From NCBI RefSeq assembly GCF_001940565.1, contig NZ_LTDM01000001.1, forward strand, positions 1 through 64,000: 64,000 bases of DNA, written 5' to 3'. The position numbers were made by a program, and so were the translations under genes. Origin of the DNA: Tissierella creatinophila DSM 6911 (GTDB lineage: Bacteria; Bacillota; Clostridia; Tissierellales; Tissierellaceae). How positions within the stretch are numbered: the stretch's first letter is position 1; every line of letters starts with the position of its first letter. The notes beneath the pieces are model-generated. The model was not told the origin of the DNA, searched no databases, and saw nothing but the letters and a program-made list of their open reading frames with translations. Shown piece by piece: positions 53,432-62,001 of the stretch.

Positions 53432-54032
53432 AAGAGGATTTACTTTGGTAGAGCTAATCCTTGGTATAGCCATTATGTCACTACTTATAATTACGTTTTA
53501 TACTGCTTTAAGTTTCAATTTAAAAGTAAATGAAAGTAGTCTTTTAGAAGATGAGATCCTTTTAAATGGCAGATATACATTAGAATATATAAAAGAAGAA
53601 ATAATATCAGCAGATAGAATTGTATCTTCTAATAGATTTAAAGATTTGGATACAAAGTTTCCAACAAATATTGGATTTGTAATAGTAAAAGTTATAGATT
53701 ATGAGAAATTAGAGTCTAAAAGAAATGATAATAAAAAACCTAATACTGAGAAAAAGGAATATATATATAAAGAAAAGGATTGCAACTATATAACTTACTA
53801 TTTTAAAGAAGACTCTATTATAAGGATTAGTGGAAAAGCACCTAGTAATATATTTCCCTATGCTGATATATTTGAGGGATATAACCAAATTGGAGAAGGA
53901 CTTTTAGAAACTTCTAAGATAACTCTACAAAAAGATAATCTTATAAATATCGACTTATCACTTGGGAAAGATAAAAAAGAAATTTCTAATTTTAAGTCTA
54001 CTATAATTGTAAGATGCCCAGTGGTACGATGA
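53400..54032 (+). CDS. Minor pilin, GspJ-like
   Basis: This is a 210-residue prepilin: leader ending KRG, then FTLVELILGIAIMSLLI with Glu5. GspJ-like proteins cap the pilus with GspI and GspK types. ATG 53400 follows AAGGTGG; GTG codons at 53388 and 53391 overlap the site. It begins 32 bases before the end of the preceding gene, implying coupled translation. Confidence 0.82.
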   Translation: MCNLTPQYGGKRGFTLVELILGIAIMSLLIITFYTALSFNLKVNESSLLEDEILLNGRYTLEYIKEEIISADRIVSSNRFKDLDTKFPTNIGFVIVKVIDYEKLESKRNDNKKPNTEKKEYIYKEKDCNYITYYFKEDSIIRISGKAPSNIFPYADIFEGYNQIGEGLLETSKITLQKDNLINIDLSLGKDKKEISNFKSTIIVRCPVVR

Positions 54033-54033
54033 T

Positions 54034-55080
54034 ATGAGAGGATTATTTAGAAATAGAAAGGGAAGTATAACTATAATAGGTCTCTATATCTTTATTATAA
54101 TGACAGCTTCTACTACTATGATGCTATATTTTGCTACATTACAATCACTAATTTCTAAAAATCAATTAGAAAAAGTGCAAGCAAGATACGATAATGAAAA
54201 TGATCTAAATAAACTAATATATTATGATGAAAATCTAGATAAGTATATTAAAGATAAAATATTTAGGCGATATAGATCAGGTTTTGAACCTGATGATGAT
54301 AAATATATTATTGATTTTGAAAAGGATGATGAATTAAAAAAGTCTATAAAACAAGCATTTTTCAAGATAAGGAATATAGATGATAGAGAGTGTATATTCT
54401 TTGATATAAGTTCAAAATATAATAATATAATTTACAATACTGTAGCTTATGGACCATTTATAAACAATATATTTGAATGTAATAAACCTTTTCTAAGCGA
54501 AGAGTCTCTATTTGATTTAGATAAAAAGATGTTTTTAGATTTTATAACACAAATGGAAAAAGAAAATTGGGATTATGATTGTAAGGTAAATACCAATTCA
54601 AGAAAAATAAACATAGATAAGAATTCGGATTTAAAATTAATTTCAAACAATTCAAGAGATAATTTATTTTCTTCGAAAAGGCTTATGATAAATTCTGGAT
54701 TAGCAAATGAAAAGATTATAAGTTTTACTTATGAGTCTATAATAGTTCATTTAAAAAGTGATGGTATAAAAGATAAAAACTTAACAATAGGTAGCAAGGA
54801 AGATGAAGGTTTAATTAAAATGAATGGAGTACTCTATATAGAAGGAGATTTGATTATAAATCAAGATTTTGAGTTTTTAGGTTTAATTATAATAAACAAT
54901 GGAGATATAATTATTAATTCAGAAAAAAAGCCTATAATTAATGGTATGCTTCTGTACAAAGGGGATACAATAGACATAGACTCTATAACTTTAGTATATG
55001 ATCAAAAAAACATATATAAGAGTGCATCTTTTTTACCAGGATTTTTAGATATAGATATAGATGTTATTAAGAAATATTAA
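54034..55080 (+). CDS. Large minor pilin-like protein, PilX/GspK type
   Basis: This is a 348-residue protein with a class III-like leader (RNRKG) before SITIIGLYIFIIMTASTTMM. Position 5 is Ile, not Glu, as in GspK/PilX-type tip proteins. The long extracellular part ends in a strand-rich repetitive region (NGVLYIEGDLIINQ, LIIINNGDIIINS, NGMLLYKGDTIDI) that looks like a small beta-helix. The ATG follows the previous stop by one base with no strong ribosome site. It is the last gene of the pilus operon. Confidence 0.75.
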   Translation: MRGLFRNRKGSITIIGLYIFIIMTASTTMMLYFATLQSLISKNQLEKVQARYDNENDLNKLIYYDENLDKYIKDKIFRRYRSGFEPDDDKYIIDFEKDDELKKSIKQAFFKIRNIDDRECIFFDISSKYNNIIYNTVAYGPFINNIFECNKPFLSEESLFDLDKKMFLDFITQMEKENWDYDCKVNTNSRKINIDKNSDLKLISNNSRDNLFSSKRLMINSGLANEKIISFTYESIIVHLKSDGIKDKNLTIGSKEDEGLIKMNGVLYIEGDLIINQDFEFLGLIIINNGDIIINSEKKPIINGMLLYKGDTIDIDSITLVYDQKNIYKSASFLPGFLDIDIDVIKKY

Positions 55081-55108
55081 ACTTTCTTAAAATATACTTA
55101 CTTGGCAC

Positions 55109-55137
55109 TTGTGATAAATACTAGATATTGGTATAAT
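55109..55137 (+). promoter_or_regulatory. Sigma-A promoter of efp
   Basis: TTGTGA (55109-55114), a 17-bp spacer, and TATAAT (55132-55137) with extended TGG (55129-55131). It separates efp transcription from the pilus operon. Confidence 0.75.
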
Positions 55138-55190
55138 GAGAATTAAGATTATCTTTTTTTTAATAGGTAAGTTACGATAGGAGGAAAACT

Positions 55191-55748
55191 ATGATTTCAG
55201 CAGGTGATTTTAGAAAAGGTGTTACTTTTGTAATGGATGGAGATGTGTATCAAGTAATTGACTTTCAGCACGTGAAGCCAGGTAAGGGAGCTGCTTTTGT
55301 TAGAACTAAGATTAGGAATGTTCTTACTGGTTCAACTCGTGATAACACATTTAATCCAACAGAAAGATTTGAAAAAGCAAATATAGAGACTACGGAAATG
55401 CAGTACTTATATAACGATGGTGAACTATACTACTTTATGAATTTAGAGTCATATGAACAAATTCCTTTAGAAAGAGAAGCTGTAGAAGAGGCTATAATGT
55501 ACTTAAGGGAAAACGACAATGCAACTCTTAGATTCTTTAAAGGAAAAGCCTTTGAGGTAATACCACCTAATTTTGTAGAATTAGAGGTTACAGAAACAGA
55601 GCCAGGAATCAAAGGTGACACATCTAGTGGTGCTACTAAACCTGCTACGTTAGAAACAGGACTTACTTTAAATGTTCCTTTATTTGTAAATTTAGGAGAT
55701 AAGATAAGAGTTGATTCTCGTACAGGGGATTATATGTCTAGAGTTTAA
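55191..55748 (+). CDS. efp: Elongation factor P
   Basis: EF-P binds ribosomes stalled at proline runs and promotes peptide bond formation. The 185-residue protein has three OB-like domains. The tip loop is [12 protein letters not shown] with the lysine at the usual modification position (about residue 32). The C-terminal motif [16 protein letters not shown] is conserved. ATAGGAGG precedes the ATG. Its position before the spoIIIA operon is conserved in Firmicutes. Confidence 0.97.
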   Translation: MISAGDFRKGVTFVMDGDVYQVIDFQHVKPGKGAAFVRTKIRNVLTGSTRDNTFNPTERFEKANIETTEMQYLYNDGELYYFMNLESYEQIPLEREAVEEAIMYLRENDNATLRFFKGKAFEVIPPNFVELEVTETEPGIKGDTSSGATKPATLETGLTLNVPLFVNLGDKIRVDSRTGDYMSRV

Positions 55749-55779
55749 ACTTTATAAAATAACAATTGGAGGGATTATT

Positions 55780-56112
55780 ATGAATTATTTATTTCAAAAA
55801 GTATCTTATTTACAAGGTCTAGCTGAAGGTTTAGGAGTAGATGATACTAGCAATGAGGGTAAACTATTATTACAAATAATAGATGTACTTGGAGAATTTA
55901 CTGAAGTATTAGATGAGGTAGTAGAAGATCAAGTAGGATTAGAAGAATATGTAAGTTTTATAGATGAAGATCTATCTGATGTTGAAGATGAGGTATACGA
56001 TGATTATGATGAGTTTGATGAATATGATGATTTTGACTTTGAAGACTATGATGAATTTGAACTGAATGATGATTGTTTAGACTGTGGCGATTCATGCAAT
56101 TGCGAAGAATAG
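55780..56112 (+). CDS. CD1247-type N-terminal domain protein, acidic
   Basis: This is a 110-residue protein. The N-terminal half (YLFQKVSYLQGLAEGLGVD, LLLQIIDVLGEFTEVLDEV) resembles the CD1247 N-terminal domain found in clostridia. The second half is extremely rich in Asp, Glu, Tyr and Phe and ends in a cysteine motif CLDCGDSCNC. The role is unknown; it often accompanies efp and spoIIIA. ATG 55780 follows TTGGAGGGA; earlier in-frame starts overlap efp. Confidence 0.8.
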   Translation: MNYLFQKVSYLQGLAEGLGVDDTSNEGKLLLQIIDVLGEFTEVLDEVVEDQVGLEEYVSFIDEDLSDVEDEVYDDYDEFDEYDDFDFEDYDEFELNDDCLDCGDSCNCEE

Positions 56113-56134
56113 AAAAAACAAAACTTTAAAAAAT

Positions 56135-56178
56135 AAAAAAAGAAACATAAAATCTTGAGATTTTATGTTTCTTTTTTT
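56135..56178 (+). terminator. Very long terminator before spoIIIA
   Basis: A 21-bp perfect stem joins 56135-56155 to 56158-56178, a near-continuous palindrome ending in T7. It isolates the spoIIIA operon from efp. Confidence 0.92.
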
Positions 56179-56185
56179 ATTTTTG

Positions 56186-56213
56186 TCATATTTTTTTATT
56201 TAATTCATAGAAT
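56186..56213 (+). promoter_or_regulatory. Probable sigma-E promoter of the spoIIIA operon
   Basis: TCATATT (56186-56192), a 13-bp spacer, and CATAGAAT (56206-56213) closely match sigma-E consensus (KMATATT and CATACAHT). The spoIIIA operon is sigma-E-dependent in B. subtilis, and sigE is in this window. Confidence 0.78.
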
Positions 56214-56235
56214 TTATATAAAGGAGGACAAGGCT

Positions 56236-57231
56236 ATGAAGAGAAAAACAGAAACTTTCGAAAATTTATGTAGATTTATAACTGAAGATATAAGACAAAC
56301 TCTATTAAGGCTTCCTAAAGAATATAAGGAAGATATAGAAGAAATTAGACTTAGAAACAACAAACCTTTAAATATATATATTAAAGGCAAAAACTTCTTT
56401 GTAGGGAAAAATGGTACTGTTCTAGAAAGTGAAAAAGAAGGGTTAATAATAAAAGATGATGATATAAAAAATACATTTCAACTTATTACAAATCATTCAG
56501 TATATGCTTTTAGTGAAGAGATCAAGAATGGATTTATAACAATAACTGGAGGCCATAGAGTTGGAATAGGTGGTAAAACAGTATATGGATTAGATAAAAT
56601 TGAAGATATCACAAATATATCTTCTTTAAATTTTAGAATAGCTCGTGAAAAAAAAGGTATATCAGATTTTTTAATTCCAAATTTAATAGATGAAAACAAT
56701 GACTTTTATAACACATTAATAATTTCTCCACCTCAATGTGGTAAGACTACTCTTCTTAGAGATATTATAAGAAATTTAAGTAATGGAAAAGATAATGAGT
56801 TTGAAGGTTTTAAAATTGGCCTTATAGATGAAAGATCAGAGATAGCAGGAGTTTACAGAGGAGTATCTCAAAATGATGTAGGACTACGTACGGATATATT
56901 AGATGGATGTTTAAAATCACATGGAATAATTATGTTAATTAGGTCTATGTCACCTGAAATAATCGCAGTAGATGAAATTGGAGGAGTAAAAGATATAGAA
57001 GCTATAGGAGAAGGTTTAAGGGCTGGTATTAAATTTATAGCTACTGTTCATGGAAGTAGTCTAGATGAAATAAAATGTAAAAAAAACTTAAATGAAATTA
57101 TAAACGAAAAAATCTTTAAAAGATATGTTGTTTTAGATAGATCTAGGGGAGTTGGAACTATAAGAGAAATCATAAATGGTAAGAGTTTTAAAAAAATTGA
57201 TTTAAAGAGTGATAATTATGGGTCTAGTTAA
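56236..57231 (+). CDS. spoIIIAA: Stage III sporulation protein AA
   Basis: This is a cytoplasmic secretion-type ATPase of the mother cell, thought to power the SpoIIIA-SpoIIQ channel. The 331-residue protein has Walker A SPPQCGKTT at residues 164-172, IGLIDERSEIAG, and EIIAVDEIGGVKDIEA as Walker B. ATG 56236 follows AAAGGAGG; the upstream in-frame TTG lies in the terminator. It is the first of eight contiguous spoIIIA genes. Confidence 0.96.
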   Translation: MKRKTETFENLCRFITEDIRQTLLRLPKEYKEDIEEIRLRNNKPLNIYIKGKNFFVGKNGTVLESEKEGLIIKDDDIKNTFQLITNHSVYAFSEEIKNGFITITGGHRVGIGGKTVYGLDKIEDITNISSLNFRIAREKKGISDFLIPNLIDENNDFYNTLIISPPQCGKTTLLRDIIRNLSNGKDNEFEGFKIGLIDERSEIAGVYRGVSQNDVGLRTDILDGCLKSHGIIMLIRSMSPEIIAVDEIGGVKDIEAIGEGLRAGIKFIATVHGSSLDEIKCKKNLNEIINEKIFKRYVVLDRSRGVGTIREIINGKSFKKIDLKSDNYGSS

Positions 57232-57742
57232 AGGATTATTTTCTCTTATAGTTCTAATATCATCGAGCTTATTAGGAATACTTTATGGAGGAGTTTTTAG
57301 TAAAAGGGAGAGAAGTCTAAAAGATTTAGAATACAATATAAGACTATTAGAAAGTGAAATAATAGCGGGTAATTCTACACTCCCACTCGCTTTAGAAAAC
57401 ACATATAAAAAAGGTAAAGGAGAGATAAAGAATGTTTTTCTAAGTATAAAAGAAGATCTTTTAGATAATGGAAGAGAAGATATATTTAAAAGTTTTATAG
57501 CACAAGAAAATTTACTTCAAAAAAAATATATGCTAAAAAAAGAAGATATAAGTATATTTTTATTTTTAGGTAAAATATTAGGAAAAACAAATAAAGAAGA
57601 TCAACAAAAAAACTTACACTTTATAATAAAGCAAATCCAAAACATAAAAGAAGAGGCAAGTTTAGAAAAAAATAACAATGTAAAGCTCTATAGAACCTTA
57701 GGTGTCTTACTGGGCGTTGGGATAATAATTATAATGATATAG
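57218..57742 (+). CDS. spoIIIAB: Stage III sporulation protein AB
   Basis: This 174-residue membrane protein resembles GspF-type platform proteins: N-terminal membrane segment (about residues 7-25), helical domain (SLKDLEYNIRLLESEIIAG, then TLPLALENTYKKGKG), C-terminal membrane segment. ATG 57218 is used, with AGAGTG upstream; GTG 57209 overlaps that site. The gene begins 14 bases before the end of spoIIIAA. Confidence 0.93.
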   Translation: MGLVKGLFSLIVLISSSLLGILYGGVFSKRERSLKDLEYNIRLLESEIIAGNSTLPLALENTYKKGKGEIKNVFLSIKEDLLDNGREDIFKSFIAQENLLQKKYMLKKEDISIFLFLGKILGKTNKEDQQKNLHFIIKQIQNIKEEASLEKNNNVKLYRTLGVLLGVGIIIIMI

Positions 57743-57754
57743 GAGAGATGATAT

Positions 57755-57952
57755 ATGGATGTAGATTTAATATTTAAGATAGCAGGACTTGGAATGATAG
57801 TTGCTGTGATTCATATTGTACTTGATAAATCAGGCAAGGAAGAGTACGCATATTTAGTTACTTTAGTAGGGGTTGTAATTGTACTTGGGGTTGTTATAAA
57901 TTTGGTAAGCAAACTATTTGATAATGTAAAAGTTTTATTTAAGCTTTACTAG
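57755..57952 (+). CDS. spoIIIAC: Stage III sporulation protein AC
   Basis: This is a 65-residue protein with two membrane segments and the family pattern IFKIAGLGMIVAVIHIVLDKSGKEEYAYL. It is a channel component in the mother-cell engulfing membrane. It is short but complete, between spoIIIAB and spoIIIAD. Confidence 0.95.
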   Translation: MDVDLIFKIAGLGMIVAVIHIVLDKSGKEEYAYLVTLVGVVIVLGVVINLVSKLFDNVKVLFKLY

Positions 57953-57963
57953 GGGTGATACAA

Positions 57964-58350
57964 ATGGAAATATTTCAAATAGTAGGTTTAGGTATAATTG
58001 CTACAATCATGATAGTTATTTTAAAAGATTTTAGACCTGAATTTATAATTTTTATTTCTATAATTACTGGTTTAATTATATTTTCACTTATCTTAAATAA
58101 GTTAGTATATGTAGTGGATGTTATGAAGAATTTATCTCTAAAGGCAAATTTAGAGATTGAGTATTTTTCTATTATATTAAAGATAATAGGAATGAGTTAT
58201 ATAGTTGAATTTGGATCTCAAATTTGTAGAGATGCAGACCAAAACTCTATAGCTATGAAAATAGAGTTAGCAGGAAAGGTTAGTATAATGATTTTAGCAA
58301 TTCCCATACTTATGTCTCTTATGGATCTTATTTTAAAAATTTTACCTTAA
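57964..58350 (+). CDS. spoIIIAD: Stage III sporulation protein AD
   Basis: This is a 128-residue membrane protein with about four segments. The N-terminus MEIFQIVGLGIIATIMIVIL resembles SpoIIIAC, and the C-terminal half has GMSYIVEFGSQICRDA. ATG 57964 follows AGGGGTG; a GTG at 57955 lies inside that site. Confidence 0.94.
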   Translation: MEIFQIVGLGIIATIMIVILKDFRPEFIIFISIITGLIIFSLILNKLVYVVDVMKNLSLKANLEIEYFSIILKIIGMSYIVEFGSQICRDADQNSIAMKIELAGKVSIMILAIPILMSLMDLILKILP

Positions 58351-58361
58351 GGATGAGATAG

Positions 58362-59498
58362 ATGAAGAAAATAATTAGTGTAATTTTAATTCTATTGTTT
58401 TTTTCTGGATTTGTTTATGCTGAAATAGACGATTTGGATTTAGGAATAGATACTAAAGAAATAGATAGATTTACAAATGATTTAGTTAAAGAAAAGGATT
58501 TAAATTTAAATTTTAATGTAAAAGATATAGTAAAAAAGATAGTTAAAGGAGAAAAAATAATAGATAGTGAAGCTATAAAAAAAAATATAGCAGATATATT
58601 TTTAAAAGAAATTAAAATAGCTTTAGGATTATTATCAAAAATTCTTATAATTAGTATTATCTCTAGTATATTAAATAATCTTCAAAATTCTTTTGAAAAC
58701 TCCTCTGTAAGTGAACTATCAAATATTATAACATATATCATGATAGCCATACTTGTTATAACAAGTTTTAATGACATAATAGAAATGGCCAAGCTATCAA
58801 TAGATAAAATGATTAGTTTTATGCAAGTTTTACTACCTTTACTATTAAGTCTTTTAGTTATAGGTGGAGGTCCTAATACAAAGATAATATTTCACCCTAT
58901 GATTCTTTCTACGGTAAACATTATAGGGATTATGATTAAAAACTTTATTTTTCCTTTAATTTACTTTTCTTTTATTATAAGTATTTTATCTAATATCTCA
59001 GAGAGAGCTCAATTTAAAAATCTTACTGATGTAGCGAGAAAAGTAATTATATTTACAATAACAGGATTTTTTACTATATTTATTGGATTACTTACCATAT
59101 ATGGATTGTCTAGTAAAATAGATGGTATAAGCATAAGAACTGCTAAATTTGCTATAGATAATGCGGTACCTATTGTAGGAAAATTTTTATCTGATTCGGT
59201 AGATGCAGTTATAGGATCTATAGGGATTCTAAAAAATGGAATAGGAATAATGGGACTTATGGTATTAGGGCTTATTATACTTCTTCCGATGATAAAGATG
59301 GCAGTAATATTATTAGTTTATAATTTAACATCCGCTATTATAGAACCAATAGCATCTAAAAATATAGTAAAATTCTTTGAAGATGTCTCCAAGAGTATTA
59401 CTTTAATTCTTATAAGTACTATGTCACTTGGAATTATGTTTTTTATAACTATAACAATTATAGTAGAAGCTGGAAATAATTTATTGATGCTAAGGTAG
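58362..59498 (+). CDS. spoIIIAE: Stage III sporulation protein AE
   Basis: This is the largest SpoIIIA membrane protein, 378 residues. A cleavable-looking signal peptide (about residues 1-20) is followed by an extracytoplasmic segment and about eight membrane segments, a permease-like topology. Conserved parts include SFMQVLLPLLLSLLVIGGGPNTK and DNAVPIVGKFLSDSVDAVIGS. It probably forms part of the channel pore. AAGGATGAG precedes the ATG. Confidence 0.95.
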   Translation: MKKIISVILILLFFSGFVYAEIDDLDLGIDTKEIDRFTNDLVKEKDLNLNFNVKDIVKKIVKGEKIIDSEAIKKNIADIFLKEIKIALGLLSKILIISIISSILNNLQNSFENSSVSELSNIITYIMIAILVITSFNDIIEMAKLSIDKMISFMQVLLPLLLSLLVIGGGPNTKIIFHPMILSTVNIIGIMIKNFIFPLIYFSFIISILSNISERAQFKNLTDVARKVIIFTITGFFTIFIGLLTIYGLSSKIDGISIRTAKFAIDNAVPIVGKFLSDSVDAVIGSIGILKNGIGIMGLMVLGLIILLPMIKMAVILLVYNLTSAIIEPIASKNIVKFFEDVSKSITLILISTMSLGIMFFITITIIVEAGNNLLMLR

Positions 59499-59510
59499 GT
59501 GAAACAAAAG

Positions 59511-60104
59511 ATGATTAGTGAATTTATATATTCTTGGTTAAAAGATATAGTTGTACTTTTTATAATAATAACTTTGGTAGATTTAATAATGCCAAAGGGA
59601 ACTATGAAAAGGTATATAGATATTTTTATAGGATTGATACTAATTTACATGGTAGTGTCACCTTTTCTAAAACTAACCTCGATTGATTTTAAATTAGATA
59701 GACCTGTTTTAGAAAGTTTTAATCAATATGAAACAAATGATGTGGATTTTATAGAAGACCAGTCTGAAAAGATAGAAGAATTATATATAGAAAAACTAAA
59801 TTCTAGAATAACATCATTAGTAAAAGATAGTACTAAATATCAGATAGATAGTATAGATATAAACATAGAAAGAGAAGAAAAGTATTTTGGTGAGATTAAA
59901 AGTATACAAATAGTTTTGTCAGAAGAATTTAATGAAGATATGGGAAAAACCAATGGGAAAATAAATATTCAAAAAGTAAAAAAGATATCTTTAGAGGAAA
60001 AAGGAATGATAAAGGATGATATTAGCTTCCAAAACATAAAAAAATTAATAGCAGAAGAATTAGAAATAAATAAAGATCTAATATATATCAATATAAAAAC
60101 TTAG
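59511..60104 (+). CDS. spoIIIAF: Stage III sporulation protein AF
   Basis: This is a 197-residue protein with two N-terminal membrane segments (about residues 12-28 and 34-52; motif MPKGTMKRYIDIFIGLILIYMVV) and a C-terminal extracytoplasmic domain with a ring-building-type fold. ATG 59511 follows AGGTG; a GTG at 59499 overlaps the site and the previous stop. Confidence 0.92.
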   Translation: MISEFIYSWLKDIVVLFIIITLVDLIMPKGTMKRYIDIFIGLILIYMVVSPFLKLTSIDFKLDRPVLESFNQYETNDVDFIEDQSEKIEELYIEKLNSRITSLVKDSTKYQIDSIDINIEREEKYFGEIKSIQIVLSEEFNEDMGKTNGKINIQKVKKISLEEKGMIKDDISFQNIKKLIAEELEINKDLIYINIKT

Positions 60105-60115
60105 GAGGATGAAAA

Positions 60116-60697
60116 ATGGATAAAATTCTAAGAAGAATAAAAGAACAGTTTAAAAACCTAGAAGATAAAAAAATTATAGGTTACTTAATAGTTATTTTAA
60201 TAAGTGCTAGTTTAATCTTAACTTTTTTAAAGGGAATCTCCCCTAAAGAACAAAAAGATATTAAAGGAGTAATAAAGGAAGATTCTACTGAATACAATAG
60301 TGAAGTAAGAGTAGAAGATTATGCAGGAATATTGGAAAAAAAGCTTGTCCACATTTTAAAAAAGTTAGAAGGAGTGGGAGAAGTTAGTGTAATGTTAACC
60401 TTGGAAGATAGTAGTGAAAAGATACCTGCAGCTAATACTACTAAGAGCCGGGAAAGTACAAAAGAAACTGATGCTGAAGGGGGAATACGGGAGATAACAA
60501 GAGAAGATGAGTCAAAACAATTATTAAATTCATCTGATAATATTGTAGTCTTAAAGGAAATAAGACCTAATATTAAAGGTGTAATAGTTATAGCAGAAGG
60601 GGCAGAGAATGCAGAGATTTTAGAAAAGATTTATTTAGCAGTACAAACTGTATTGGGACTTACAACTAATAAAGTACAAGTTTTTTCAAGTAAATAG
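60116..60697 (+). CDS. spoIIIAG: Stage III sporulation protein AG
   Basis: This is a bitopic protein of 193 residues (membrane segment at about residues 22-39) whose extracytoplasmic domain forms a large ring in B. subtilis. Recognisable parts are LVHILKKLEGVGEVSVMLTLEDSS and the C-terminal IRPNIKGVIVIAEGAENAEI. A charged loop (residues about 106-140) interrupts the ring domain as in the family. AGGAGG precedes the ATG. Confidence 0.94.
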   Translation: MDKILRRIKEQFKNLEDKKIIGYLIVILISASLILTFLKGISPKEQKDIKGVIKEDSTEYNSEVRVEDYAGILEKKLVHILKKLEGVGEVSVMLTLEDSSEKIPAANTTKSRESTKETDAEGGIREITREDESKQLLNSSDNIVVLKEIRPNIKGVIVIAEGAENAEILEKIYLAVQTVLGLTTNKVQVFSSK

Positions 60698-60708
60698 GAG
60701 GGAAAATT

Positions 60709-61407
60709 ATGTTTAAAATTAAAAGACCAGCTATTATAGGATTACTGTTAGTATTACTAGTTTTTACAGGTTACTTAAATTATGAATTAACTCAGCAAGC
60801 ATTAAAAAAGACCTCAGCTGAATATAAAAAACACGAATTATCAGAGAAGGTTGACTATAAAAAAAGTGATATGTTAGCTGATAAAAATAAAGAAAAAGAT
60901 TTTGAAATTGTAGATTCTGAGGAATCTAATAATACTAACAATCCCTTAGAAAGCGTAGATAAAGATACAACTTCTAATACAGATAATATTAAAGAAGTTG
61001 TAAATACTAATAAAGAAACAGTAGATAAGATTATCAATAAAGAAGTATCAGCTAATAGCAGAAACTATTTTATTGAATATAAATTATCTCGCGATAAACT
61101 TAGAGCTAGTTTGGTAGATAGACTTGACACTATAGTAAAAAATGATAAGACAGATTCTAAGATTAGAAGTGAAGCTCAAAATGAAATTATTACTATAGGG
61201 AAAATTTCAGAAAAGGAACTAAAGATTGAAGGATTAATTAAAGCCAAAGGATTTGAGGAAGTTTTAGTAGTTTTAACAGAGGAGGATGTAAAAGTAATTG
61301 TATCTATAGATGATTTATCTGAACAAGATATGGTTAAAATATTAGATATTGTGAAAGAAGAAACTAAATTTGATATAAACAATATAAAAATAATTAAAAA
61401 ACAATAG
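60709..61407 (+). CDS. spoIIIAH: Stage III sporulation protein AH
   Basis: This is a bitopic protein of 232 residues. The N-terminal membrane segment is at about residues 6-24, then an Asn/Asp/Thr-rich linker, then a YscJ/FliF-like domain (EIITIGKISEKELKIEGLIKAKGFEEVLVVL). In B. subtilis it binds SpoIIQ across the intermembrane space to connect mother cell and forespore. It is the last gene of the spoIIIA operon. The accB-accC genes that follow it in B. subtilis are absent. Confidence 0.94.
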   Translation: MFKIKRPAIIGLLLVLLVFTGYLNYELTQQALKKTSAEYKKHELSEKVDYKKSDMLADKNKEKDFEIVDSEESNNTNNPLESVDKDTTSNTDNIKEVVNTNKETVDKIINKEVSANSRNYFIEYKLSRDKLRASLVDRLDTIVKNDKTDSKIRSEAQNEIITIGKISEKELKIEGLIKAKGFEEVLVVLTEEDVKVIVSIDDLSEQDMVKILDIVKEETKFDINNIKIIKKQ

Positions 61408-61413
61408 AAATAT

Positions 61414-61442
61414 TTGTAAAGGATATACTCCTTTGATATAAT
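61414..61442 (+). promoter_or_regulatory. Sigma-A promoter of the Asp23-family gene
   Basis: TTGTAA (61414-61419), a 17-bp spacer, and TATAAT (61437-61442). It lies between the spoIIIA operon and the next vegetative genes. Confidence 0.75.
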
Positions 61443-61479
61443 AGCTTTAGAAGTTAATGGAACCTTGGAGGTGTCTGTA

Positions 61480-61872
61480 ATGACAGAAAATATAATAAAT
61501 GATGAAAAAGAATTTGGAAGTATTAAAATTTCTAATGATGTGATAGCTACAATAGCAGGTATTGCAGCTACTGAAGTAAAAGGAGTAGCTGGAAAAAGTA
61601 TGGGTTTTACAGGTGGAATAACAGAAATGTTAGGAATGAAAAACCTTACAAAAGGAGTAAAGGTAGAAATTACAAATAGGGTAGCTAAAATTGATATTTC
61701 TATTATAGTAGAATATGGAGTTGACATAGCTACAACAGGTAAAAATGTACAAGAAAACATAAAGAAATCAGTAGAAACTATGACAGATCTTTTAGTGCCT
61801 GAAGTAAATGTAAATATTCAAGGAGTAAATATGGAAAAAGAAGAAAAAGAAGATGAGCTAGTAGTTCAATAG
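61480..61872 (+). CDS. Asp23/Gls24 family protein (YqhY-like)
   Basis: This 130-residue protein has the family core SIKISNDVIATIAGIAATEV and VEITNRVAKIDISIIVEYG. Asp23 proteins are envelope-stress or membrane-associated proteins. The member at this position before nusB in B. subtilis (yqhY) is linked to acetyl-CoA carboxylase control, but the acc genes are not here. ATG 61480 follows TTGGAGGTG; a TTG at 61465 overlaps the site. Confidence 0.92.
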   Translation: MTENIINDEKEFGSIKISNDVIATIAGIAATEVKGVAGKSMGFTGGITEMLGMKNLTKGVKVEITNRVAKIDISIIVEYGVDIATTGKNVQENIKKSVETMTDLLVPEVNVNIQGVNMEKEEKEDELVVQ

Positions 61873-61873
61873 T

Positions 61874-61909
61874 AAAATTACCCTCTGTTTTCACAGAGGG
61901 TAATTTTAA
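61874..61909 (+). terminator. Terminator after the Asp23-family gene
   Basis: A perfect 15-bp stem joins 61874-61888 to 61893-61907 with a four-base loop, core CCCTCTGT/ACAGAGGG. The 3' arm ends in TTTT; the T-run is short. Confidence 0.8.
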
Positions 61910-61941
61910 ATGTATATGTATGAATTTATCCAAACTAAGGG

Positions 61942-61947
61942 TATAAT
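61942..61947 (+). promoter_or_regulatory. Candidate -10 of the nusB operon
   Basis: GGG-TATAAT with TATAAT at 61942-61947, 55 bases before nusB and just after a terminator. The -35 region is not recognisable. Confidence 0.4.
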
Positions 61948-62001
61948 ATTAGTATTAGCTTTATCATTAAAACAGATTTACACTAATTAGGAGGAAAGTG
62001 C

